NCBI RefSeq assembly: GCF_965638725.1
Contig: NC_134961.1
Location: forward strand, 7,160,641 to 7,224,640
Length of the DNA stretch: 64,000 nt
Source: Aptenodytes patagonicus
Lineage: Eukaryota > Chordata > Aves > Sphenisciformes > Spheniscidae
Direction of reading: 5' to 3'
Under the pieces are notes generated by a model, which ran no database searches, was not told the origin of the DNA, and was given only the letters and a program-made list of their open reading frames with translations. The translations under genes were made by a program, and so were the position numbers. Shown here piece after piece: positions 47,833 to 58,100 of the stretch. Within the stretch, counting starts at the first letter, position 1; the number at the start of each line of letters is the position of its first letter.

Positions 47833-49830
47833 ACTGACAGAGGCCCGGGTATTCTCACTGGGAGAAGGGGTGTCCCCAGCAGAAGATGCTCTTCGTATCT
47901 TTACGTGGGTCTTGCTGCGCACCGTGGTGTGTTGCCACTGCTGGTAAATTCGTTCCCCGCTAAATCTTTGGCACATTTTTTGAGGCTAACATCGACAGGC
48001 ACGCAGGTGACAACCTCGGTGCTTGGTGGGACACCTGCCCACCTTGCAGGGCTTGCCAGATGGTCCTCAGAGGGTAACTGCGGATCACCTGCCTTGGTGA
48101 CCTAGAAGGTGACGGGTAAGGAGCCGTCGTGCACTGCAATGCAGGTGATGTTCCCAGCCCGTGCAATGGGCCACTTTTCCTGACTCATGGGCCAGGAATT
48201 CATTCCAACATCCTCATTTATGACGGTGGTTTTGATGGGCAGAGGAGAAGGAAGAGCAGCCATCTACGAACCCTGGAGAAGTGACATGGCATTACTTTGG
48301 CCAAAACCGAAACCAATTTGTCAGAATGGTTCCCTCCGTCTTGCACGTGGAGATCAAAACCAATGGCCTGTGGGTTTAAAAGCTGCTTTGGGGAAGGGGG
48401 GGGTGTGGAACAGCTTGAAAGATGGGTTTCCCCTCCTTGTAGCTGCAGATTAGCATGCATTAAATCCAGCTCTGCCCTGGCTTGTTTACCATCACGCTGA
48501 TCATGTGCCTGACTGTCGGATATATTCGGGTAGGTTCATGGCCCGGCTCTGCTGAGAGAGGTACGGAGCTACCGCTGCCCTGACAGAGCAGAAACCGCAC
48601 AAAAAGCACTGGGTCATAAGTTTCCAGCGCTGTGCAGGAGGAAGGCTGCCAGAGCGGGGGTCTGCTGCCTTCCGGGGGGGCTGCACCCCACTGTCTTCTG
48701 CAGCCCCACGGTTAAATGCATGAGGCAAAGATCCCCCTAACCCCAAATTCTGTCTCCATCAGGGGCCAAAGTGTGTGCAAAGGGAAGAGTGTAAGAGCAG
48801 GACAAGCATGCGGGGACATTTTGCATGTGTGCCCCCCCAGCCTCCAGCCACTGGTGACACCTCACTCCCCAAACCGAGCGCGGCTTTCCCTGGGTTCGTG
48901 AACCCTGATGGGCTTCTCGTCTCCAAACACGGCTCCCGCAGAGACCGTGCAAGCTCCCAGCATGGGCTGGGGGCTTCCACAGATCACTGCCTCCCACCGC
49001 AGGCTGCCGAGCCCCGGCACGGAGCACGCTGCAGAGCCCGGTACGGGCTGAGCCTCGGGCAGGGTGTGTGTCACTGGCTTTTCAGCATTGGGCACCGACT
49101 GTGGATCCCGGTGCGAATGGGAAGTGACCACACGTGCATTTGCCTTTTCCCATTTTACCTCGGGGTAAATAAACCCCGAGCGGGGGCTGCGCGGCACGCT
49201 GGAGTGCCGCCGGGCCTGGCTGCGTGTTTACCCAAGCTGTGGCCCAGGAAGGGATAGCTGAGAAAGCGAGAGTTACAGGTAGTGAAGGAGAGAAGAGGCT
49301 TCGAATCTGTTTGCGACGCGAATTAATGATTAACGCCGCGCTCTGCCATAGCAAAACAAACCCAGGAGCATGAGGGATGCTGAGGGCTGGGAGTGGGGCA
49401 TGTCGGTGAAGCCCTGGGCAGGCAGGGCTGCTTTCAGCGCAGGGTTAAGGTGTGCTGGCAGGCAGCAAACGTCCGGGGGCTCGCGTCTGGCCGGGCACAG
49501 CGTTTTGGGGGAGCCCACCCGGCCGAGCGAGGGGGCAGCGGGATGGGGGATGCTCCGTGCAGGGAGCCTGGGGCTGCCGCATTTGGGCTCTGCGGCTGAA
49601 ACACAGCACGTCCCGGAGCCTGTCGCTGCCTCCAGCGCGGCTCGGGGCAATGCTCCACGCCGTCGGCGAGCCCTACGCAGCCGCTCGAGCCCGCTGCAGC
49701 CACGCGAGCCTGCCTGGCCAGCTCGGCGGCCAGAGCCCAACCGTCTCGGGGCCGGTTTGTTTTCTGTCTCATCCCTGCGGTTTCCTCCCAGCCTGCGCTC
49801 AGGAAAACGTCTCAGCGACTCCGGAGCAAC

Positions 49831-49959
49831 CACGTGGCCCCGCTGCCATCCCCGCAGGACCGACATGATGTAATCGCGGGCCCTGAGCCGTGATGCAGAA
49901 TCACTCCACTCCGGGCCGCCGCGCTTATTGGCTGCGTGGCCCTGGTCCTACAGGCGGGG
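49831..49959 (+). promoter_or_regulatory. Candidate E-box / SRE-like / CCAAT / GC-box module
   Basis: In order: CACGTG E-box (49831-49836), TGATGTAAT (49866-49874, like an ATF/CEBP amino-acid response element), ATCACTCCAC (49900-49909, one base from the sterol element ATCACCCCAC), ATTGG inverted CCAAT (49927-49931), and GGCGGGG (49953-49959). The 17-base gap between the SRE-like site and the CCAAT box is the spacing typical of SREBP/NF-Y targets. It lies 2.1 kb upstream of the SREBF1 exon 1a start. Function is inferred. Confidence 0.4.
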
Positions 49960-51582
49960 TTTTCCCTACTCCGCAACCAAGCTTACCCCGGGGAGCCCCA
50001 CCCCGCGTGGCATCCATCGGCTTCCAAACCCACCCCGTCCCACGGAGCTGCCGGGGTGCTTAATTCGTCCCCGTTGCACAGAGGATGCTGCTTGTTTGCT
50101 TTGGTCCCCCCGGCGCAGGGGAAAGCATCGTGTGCGGGTCCCCAGGGTGCACATCCCCTCTGGCTCGGGGGGGGGCTTGGGATCGGGGAAGGGGCCCTGC
50201 AAAATCCGGCTTTGCCCGCAGCTTGTGGGAAAACAAACCCGTGTTTATGCGTGTGATTTTTTCCCCCCTCCACGTCTCACGGGGAAGGCTGTGTCCCAGG
50301 GTCTCGCGTGGGTTGTTAAGTGTGTGTGACACACGGTTCGTGAGAAGCTGCCCTAAAGCCTCGCAGGGCCACGGCACGTCCATCTCCCCGGCCCTGGAAA
50401 CCTGCCCTCTCCTCCTGCAGCACGGGGACCTGCTGCAAGGGCTTTCCTGAAAGCGACAAGAAACCTCCCGCCACCACGGAGCCCGGCTTCTCCCCGGTGA
50501 CCCAAATAAAAAGGGGGGGGGGGGGGCGGGGGGGGCAAGCACACGAGCACACGGCCCCCCTGCACACCCCATGGCAGGTTGTGGATCTCTCGAGGGGTTT
50601 TCTTTAGTAGCGTTTGCTGTGGGCGAGAGATGTCCCAGTGGCTGCCAGTGGCCTGCGTGTGGGTGACGCTGCCCCAGCCGTTGGCGCGGAGCTGAGCCAG
50701 GACTCCCTGGGCTCGTCCCCAGCTCGAGCACAGGTTAACGTCCCCAGCTCGAGGGGGCTCGAGTGGGCCTGAGGGTGCAGAGGGACCGGTAGGGCTGTGC
50801 GCCCACGGCTCTGCCACCGTCACGTGCACGCACGGGGTGCTCTGCGTGGTCCCCGGTGAGCCCCACGTTGCACCGGCGTGCCCTGTGCCATGCAGGGGAT
50901 CCCCATATTGCACAGGGGTGCCTGCTGTGCCGCCACGTGGAAGCCAGTGAGGCTGGGGGGGGGGGGGAGGTTTTTATGGTGCAGCCAGGTTTAATTAATT
51001 CACAGGTAGCCTCAGACTGTGCTCGGTGGCGCAGAAGAGAGGGCAAACTTTCAGGGGGTCGATGTTGCAGTGCATTTTCTTTTCCTAAATTATTCCCAGC
51101 AGTAAGACAAACCACACAGCGCTGCAGGGCATAGTGGCATGGCGTGAGACCCCCACGCTGAGACCCACCACCCGTGGGCAGCCACAGGGCTGACCCCGAC
51201 GGCATCAGTTCCCGCTGCTCAGGGCACCTGGGAGGGTGCGTGGGCTCAGCTGGGGCTCACAGGGCGGCATCGGCGCTTCGGCATCCCCTAACCGGGGCCG
51301 TGGGAGCTTCTCCCACCCTGGGCCGTGCCGTGGTCGGGCCAGCGGTGCTGGGACTTGCTCCGGACCCCGGAGCTGGGAGGGGGAAGGCAGATGTCCGCAG
51401 CCTGCATCTGTGCTGGGAACCTCAGGAGCCTCGAGGGGTGATGCGGTGGCCCAAGCTCACCCCGGCACGTGGCCCCCACGAGGTGCTGGGGGCTGCCGCA
51501 GCCACGGCCACCACCTTCTCCCCACGCCAGCCCTCCTGCCTGCTCCCACGTGTGCCCCGCTCCTGGGCTAAGTGGTATTTAA

Positions 51583-51680
51583 TGCCCAGCCCAGGTATTT
51601 AGAGGTCAGCCCAGGTATTTGGTGCCTGTCCCAAGGGCTTGGCGACTGGCCCCAGGGCTCGGTGACTTCCCCAGGGGACG
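51583..51680. repeat. Short degenerate minisatellite
   Basis: Degenerate 20-26 base units built around CCCAGCCCAGGTATTT and its variants lie upstream of the SREBF1 CpG island. Confidence 0.6.
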
Positions 51681-51779
51681 GGTGTCCCGCTCAGGGGCTG
51701 CGGCCTGCCTCGCTCCCTGCTCCGGTCCTGGTGCACCAGCTCCCCTGTCCGGTGCTGCCGGGGGTCCCGGCGCGGTGCA

Positions 51780-52031
51780 GCGGGCGGCGGGTCCCCGGGG
51801 CCGGCGGGGCGGGGCGGGGAGGCGGCCGCGGGGCGGTACGCGGCGGCGGATCCGCCTCCGTTCCCGCCCTCCCTCCCCTGCCCGGTAGCAGGTCTGGGCA
51901 CGGTTCGCGGGAGCAACTTGGCGGCTCGTCCCCTTCCTCCCTCTCCCCGGGCCAGCGCGGCCATGGCGGGCGGGCGGCCCCGCCGCTCCTAGAGCCGCCG
52001 CAGCCCGGGAGCCGCCGCCGCCGCCGCCGGG
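51780..52031 (+). promoter_or_regulatory. SREBF1: SREBF1 promoter 1a and 5' UTR (CpG island)
   Basis: This is dense CpG DNA with stacked Sp1-type GC boxes (GGGGCGGGGCGGGG within 51806-51820 and further copies) and no TATA box, like the constitutive mammalian SREBP-1a promoter. The transcription start is not visible but probably lies about 51850-51960. The leader contains a short upstream ORF (51963-51992). Confidence 0.65.
51963..51992 (+). CDS. Upstream ORF in the SREBF1 exon 1a leader
   Basis: ATG in a strong Kozak context (GCGGCCATGG) opens a nine-residue frame, MAGGRPRRS, ending at TAG 51990-51992, 39 bases before the SREBP-1a start. If the transcript starts upstream of 51963, it could lower translation of the 1a isoform. 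Presence in the mRNA is inferred. Confidence 0.45.
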   Translation: MAGGRPRRS

Positions 52032-52137
52032 ATGAGCGCCCTCGCCTTCGACGACGCGGCCCTGGAGGGGCTGGCGCCGTCCCTCGGCCTCTCCGGGGCC
52101 AGCGACATCGACACGGCCCTGCTCAGCGACATCGACG
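52032..52137 (+). CDS. SREBF1: SREBF1 exon 1a (acidic activation start)
   Basis: It encodes [20 protein letters not shown], then [15 protein letters not shown] and the first base of a split Asp. The acidic/hydrophobic pattern ending ALLSDID matches mammalian SREBP-1a (ALLTDIED). Donor GTGCGT. ATG 52032 is preceded by GCCGCCGCCGGG. It joins exon 2 in phase 1. Confidence 0.88.
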
Positions 52138-55100
52138 GTGCGTCCCGACCCGGGCAGCGGCGAGTGGGGCCGGGCTCGGTGCATGGCCGGGACCGGGCTG
52201 GGGGCATAACCGGGGCTCGGTGCGCGGCCCGGGGGGCTGGGCTCGGTGCACGGCCGGGACCGGGCTCGGTGCGCGGCCGGAGCTGGGGAGACCGGGCTCG
52301 GTGCGTGGTCAGGGAACCGGGGACCGGGACGTGACCGGGGGGGGGGGAGCGGGTTCGGTGCATAACCGGGACTCGGTGCATGGCCGGAGGGCCGGGCTCG
52401 GTGCACGGCCGGGCTGAAGGGAGCGGGCTCGGTGCGCGGCCGGGCTGAAGGGAGCGGGCTCGGTGCGCGGCCGGCGCACCGGGGCACAGCCGGAGAGACC
52501 GGGCTTCGGTGCCGGGCCCGGCGTGGGGGGGACACCGAGCTGCTGGAGCGCGGAGTGGGTGCAGGGCCGGGCGGTTCGGACTGGCTCCGTTACCGGGGGC
52601 CGGTGCGTGGCGGGGGACTCGGGGAGGAGCAGGGTCCCGGGGGCTCGGGGGGGGGGGGGGGGGGGGGGACGACACGGGAGGAGGGGGACGGGACACCGGG
52701 ACCCCCGGGCTGGAGGTGCCGGTGCCGGGACAGCCCCGACGGGGCCCCCGCCGGCCGCAGCATCGTGTCGCCTCTAACCCCGCCCTCCATGACGTCACCG
52801 GCGGGGTTACTCCCGGTCATTCCCTCCAGGACGCCTGGGTTCACCGAGCCACCCAGCCGGGATGGGGTGAGGGGGGAGGCTCTACACCGGCCCCGGGGCT
52901 GAGCGGAGCATCCCTGGGGCTGGGACCCATCAGCACCCACCTCCCCGCCGAGCTGGGGGTCCGTGGGATGGGGATGCTGCCGAGGGGACACCAGTCCCCA
53001 AGGGCACCCGCTCCCCAGTGCCGAGGGGACCCCGCTCCCCGAGGGGACCCGCTCCCCACTGCCGTGGCGCTGAGGTCTTACCCGTGCTGGGTGCAGCATT
53101 ACCGTGGCTTTAGCCAAAAATTGGGTTTCTCGGCCCTTGGCCAGCCTCGCGCCCGCCTCGCCGCATGCTCCACCGGCTCTGCCGGACCGGCAGAGCCGGT
53201 GGAGCATGCGGCGTGGCGGGCACGAGGCTGGCCGAGCTCTCCGATGGTGCCAGGAGCCATATCTTCTTCGGGAGCCGGGGTGGAGGTGGCATCCCAGGGC
53301 TGGAGGCTCATCCCAACGGCAATCGGAGCGAATCGGGGCCCGTCCAGGTGCCACCTGCCTCCCCCGGCGAGGTTTTGGCGCAGGCAGGGAAGGATGGTGG
53401 CTGCTGGCAAGCAGGAGGGAGCGGTGGTGCGGCTTTGTGCTGGTGCCCCCTTGGGTCCCCTGGGACCCGTGCCAGGGCTGAGCAGTGCCCGGCGCAGACC
53501 AGCCGTATCGGGTGAGGGTGTCCCGCAGCGGTGTTTTGCCACGCTCCTTTGCATCACGGCCATCCGGGCCACCTCGTGCCCCACGGTTCCCCCACATGGC
53601 CTGACGCTCCACAGGCCGTGGGTTTGCTACCGGTCCCAGGGTGGCCACGGGTTGTCCCTCGTCCCCGTGCCCACCCCGGGGTGACTGTGGGATGCACATC
53701 CAGGGATGCGGGTGCCCTATGCCCACCGGGACCTGCCAGGACCCACAGCCATGTGGCTCTGCCCCTCGGGCTCCCATGGCCTGAAGCAGCAGGGTGGGGG
53801 CAGCCATGGCACCGCCGGGTGCCTGTGTCATGCTGATGGCATGGGTGGCAGTGGGTGCCACGGGATAGAAATATCTGGTAGGCGCCAGACGGCTGGGAGA
53901 GCCGTGCCCATCCCCGGGGCTGGGCAGCAGGAAGGGGGGGGCAGGAGGGAGCACCCCCTTTCTTGCACCCCCAGACTTTGCTCTCTTGCCCCTGGACCAC
54001 GGAGGAACCTCGGGGGTCTCTTGAGCCGGGGCGGGGGTTTGAGGCTGGGAACCCCCCCTGGAAGGAAACCCACCTGCGCAGAGAGGGGTGCCGAGGGCTG
54101 GATGTCTTTGGGGGGGAAACGGGGCTGTGCAAAGACCCTGGTGCTTGCGGGGTGTCTACTCTGGGCGCTGGGCATTGAGCGAGGAGCGTCACATCGGGCT
54201 GGCCGGCCGCGGGGGGCGATGGGGCGGGGGGCGAAGGGGTTAACGGCGGCTGACCCCAAGTAACCGCCGGCGGGTTACAGCAGGGTGTCCGGGAGTAACC
54301 CGCTGCCGGGCTCACCTTGGCCCGGCCACGGGGCTGTCTGGGGGCGGCGGGTGGCCGGCGGGCGCGCGGGCGGCGATTGGCGGAGTCGCATCACCCCATC
54401 GCCGGCCTCGCTCCAGGCCTGGCGCGGGCAGCGGCGGGGAGGGCCGGCGGGGAGGAGGCGCGAACATGGCTTTAAAATATCCCGGTGCCTCGTCGCGGCC
54501 CGGCACGGGGCTGAACAGGGGCCGCAGCCTGCTCCCGGGGCCCCCCCGCCGGCATGGAATGCACCTTCGAAGGTACCCCCTCCTCGCCATCCTCCTCCCC
54601 GGCCTGGCGGGGTCACTACCGCAGCCCCTCTGGGGGTGCTGCACCCCATGGGGGGGTGTCCGGGGGCTGTGCACTTTGGTGGGGGCATCCCCGGGGTGTG
54701 TGCGTGGGGGGGGTGTGCCTGGGGGTATCGCGGTGGGGACATCCTGGGGTCTGTGCGCCCCAGGGGTGTGTGCCTGGGGGTACCGCCGTGGGGGCATCCC
54801 GGGACACCTCAGTGGGGGCATCTCCAGACACCCCAATGTGTGGGTGTCGGGGCATTTCAATGGGGACATCCCAGGGCACCCAGGTCCCACTGAGCGGGGC
54901 AGACCCCCGAGGCTATTTAACCCCGCGCTTGCCCAGCTGCCCTCCTGGGGGGTGCCGTGGGCAGGCACACCTGGCACGGGGGTCTGGCACATCCCGGTTG
55001 TGCCACCCCTCTGTCCCAGCCCGAGCACCCCCTCCCCTTGATACAGGGGCTGCTTTGGGGGTTGTCGGGGTTTCCAGTACAGGATAAGTGAACGAGCTGG

Positions 55101-58100
55101 CACAAGCCCGTCTCTGCCCCCCTCGACCTCAGAAACAGGCTGAGATCCGCCCTGCCACCCCCAGACCGGGCTGCAAACCTCTGACCGCTGGTGGCCAGGC
55201 CCCGGCACCCCGATTGCGAGCACCGTGCCTCAGTTTCCCTGCTGGCGGGGTGCCTGGGAGGCTGTGAGGAGCAGGGCACAGCAGATTCCTGGGCTCTCGG
55301 GGAATTTTGCCCCTGGGTTATGGGGATCCGTCCCCAAAGCGCTGAGCTGTGGGGTGGGCAGCATGGAGCCAGCCCGGGGACCCCTGGAACTTTGGGGGGC
55401 CCCTTCGGAGGTGCTGGGCCGGGGCAGCCACTGACAGCACGGGGGGGGGGGGCTGTTTGCAGACATGCTCCAGCTGATCAACACGCCGGACAATGACTTC
55501 TTGGGGCTGTTTGACTCGCCGTTCGGTGCCCCCGACAGCACCGTGCCCCCCGGGGCTCCCCCCCGCCCCAGGCACCCTTGGCACCTACCTGGGGCCCAGC
55601 AGCCTCCCCCCGCCGCCCCCACCGGCAGCGTCTACCCGGGGCCCCCCGGCATGGCGGCCTTCGCCCAGCAGCCCCCAGCCCCGTGCTCTGCCGGCGCCGG
55701 CCCTGGGTGTCAAGGAGGAGCCGGCGGCTGTGCCCAGCAGCCAGCCCCAGCCCGGCGGTGATGTTGGCCCCCAGCTTTGTCCCCACATCCCCCGCCCAGT
55801 TCAGCCCCCAGCCCTTGGTGGGCTACCAGAACCAGCACAGCTTGTCCGGTGAGGATTTGGGAGTGCAGGGGGGGGTCGGAGCTCTCTGGGTGGGGGCTTG
55901 TTGCGGGGGGGGCTCTTGCTGGAGGGGGAGCTGCATCCCTGCGGGATGGGGCTGCCTGGGGCGGGCCGGGTGCCGGGGCTCCGGTAACGCTGTCCCTCTG
56001 CTCCATGCCCAGCCGTGCAGCCTGGGGGTGCGGGGCAGGCCCTGCCCAGCCCCCTGCCCACCCCGCAGCCAGGCCAGCCCGTAGCACTGCCCGGCCCCGT
56101 GCAGAGCGTGGCACCCCAGCAGCTCCTGGCCCCCACCGCCCCTGCCGCCCAGCCCGTCTCACCCCAGATCCAGCCGGTGCCGGTAAGCCCAGGGCCAGGG
56201 GTGGGGGTCCCAGTGGTCCCAGTGGCCACCCCAGCCCCGCTGACACCCCCCTGCCCCCAGGTCCTGCTGCAGCCCCATTTCATAAAGGCTGACTCCCTAC
56301 TGCTGACGGCCGTCAAGACGGATGCCGGCAGCGCCAAGACCTCCAGCATCGCCTCCCTGGCCACCAGTGCCAGCGGCTCTGCCACCCCGCTGCAGGTGCC
56401 AGTAGGTCCCACGGCCAGGGCGGTCTGGGATGGGGGGATGCTCCGGGACCCCCACCGATGCCACCCCGCATCCCCACAGGCGCTGGTGAGCGGAGGGACC
56501 ATCCTGGCCACGGTGCCACTGGTGGGTGGACGCCGAGAGCTGCCCATCAACCGGCTGGCGCCCAGCGGGAAGCCGGCGCTGGTGCAGAGCAGGGGGGGAG
56601 AAGCGCACGGCGGCACAACGCCATCGAGAAACGCTACCGCTCCTCCATCAACGACAAGATCGTGGAGCTCAAGGACCTGGTGGTGGGCACCGAGGCCAAG
56701 GTGGGAGCCCGGGGGGCAGTGGGACAGGGGCTGGGCAAGGGGAGGCTTCTCCTGGCATTTGGGCTGAGCCGTCCCTGTCCGCCGGCAGCTCAACAAGTCG
56801 GCAATCCTGAGGGAAGGCGATCGAGTACATCCGCTTCCTGCAGCAGAGCAACCAGAAGCTGAAGCAGGAGAACCTCACCCTGAAGATGGCCGTGCAGAAG
56901 AACCGTGAGTGGAAGGGCAGGTCCCGGGGGGTCTCAGCCTCGGCGCTGGGGCTGCCGTACCCCCATAGCACCCCTCAGCCTGCTCTGCTCCCCGCAGAGT
57001 CCCTGAAGGACCTGGTGGCTTCCTGCAGCAGGGGGGCGAAGGCGGAGGCCCCCATGGAGGTNNNNNNNNNNNNNNNNNNNNNNNNNNNNNNNNNNNNNNN
57101 NNNNNNNNNNNNNNNNNNNNNNNNNNNNNNNNNNNNNNNNNNNNNNNNNNNNNNNNNNNNNTTTCACGGTGCCCGCCCCCTTCTAGTGCCATTAGCTCCA
57201 CCCACCCGGCCCCGCCTCTTCCACCTGGGCTAGCCCCGCCCACCCCCTCTAAGCTTGGCCTACCTATCGCACCTGGCCGCGCCCCTATGCCTCTGTCACT
57301 ATGTGTAGCCCCGCCCATCTGGCCTGCCCCTGTGAGTAGCTCCACCCACCCCTCCCTTTGGCCCCGCCCTCCTCCCTTTGGCCCCACCCTCCTCCCTTTG
57401 GCCCCGCCCCCCGCGCTGACCCGCCCTCTCCCGGGGGGCGCAGGGGGACTTCGCGCAGGGGGCCCAGCACCTGCGGACGGCGCTGGCGGCGCTGGGGCGG
57501 CCGCTGCCCGCCTCCCACGGGACCTGGCCTGCAGCCTGCTCTGGAGCCTGCTGCGGCACCTGCTCCAGCGCCTCTGGGTGGGCCGCTGGCTGGCCGCCCG
57601 CGCCGGGGGGCTGCGCCCCGACCCCCCGCCCCCCGCCCACGTCCGTCAGAGCGCCCGCGACGCCGCCATGGCCTACCACCGCCTGCACCAGCTCCACCTC
57701 GCCGGTACGGCCCCGCGCCGCGGGGGGCTGAGGGACGGGACCCCCTGCGCCCCACATCCCCCCTGAGCCCCCCGTCCCCGTCCCCGCAGGGAAGCAGGCC
57801 GGGGGGCACCTGCTGGCCATCAACCTGGCGCTGAGCGCCGTCAACCTGGCCGAGTGCGCCGGCGACGCCGTCTCCGTGGCCGCCCTGGCCGAGATCTACG
57901 TGGCGGCCGCCCTGCGGGTCAAGGCCAGCCTGCACCGCTGCTTCCACTTCTTGGCTGTGAGTGCAGGGCAGCTCCCTCCACCGTGGGACGGGGGGTGTGT
58001 GTGTGTGTGTGTGTGTCCCCCGTGTGTCCCCTGGGACCCAGTCTCGGGTCCCCCCTGACCCCCCGCTCTCCCCGCAGCGCCCCTTCCTCTGCAGCGCCCG

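Larger units (their letters stand above)
47833..51779. other. Intergenic TOM1L2-SREBF1
   Basis: About 4 kb of increasingly GC-rich DNA with many open frames on both strands, as expected where stop codons are rare. No conserved protein, RNA gene or intact element is recognised. A possible regulatory module (49831-49959) and a small minisatellite (51583-51680) are listed separately. Confidence 0.7.

Noticed and set aside
52590-53954. 454-codon open frame on the minus strand, and similar frames on both strands at 51.6-53.7 kb
   Set aside because: The DNA is so GC-rich that stop codons are rare. The proteins are low-complexity Pro/Gly/Arg/Ser without domains, run across the minisatellite, G22 run and palindrome, and have no splice or start context.
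56383-56401. Earlier donor CTGCAG|GTGCCA for SREBF1 exon 4
   Set aside because: GTAGGT at 56402 is a better donor and keeps frame and length as expected; the earlier site would only remove two codons and cannot be fully excluded as a minor variant.
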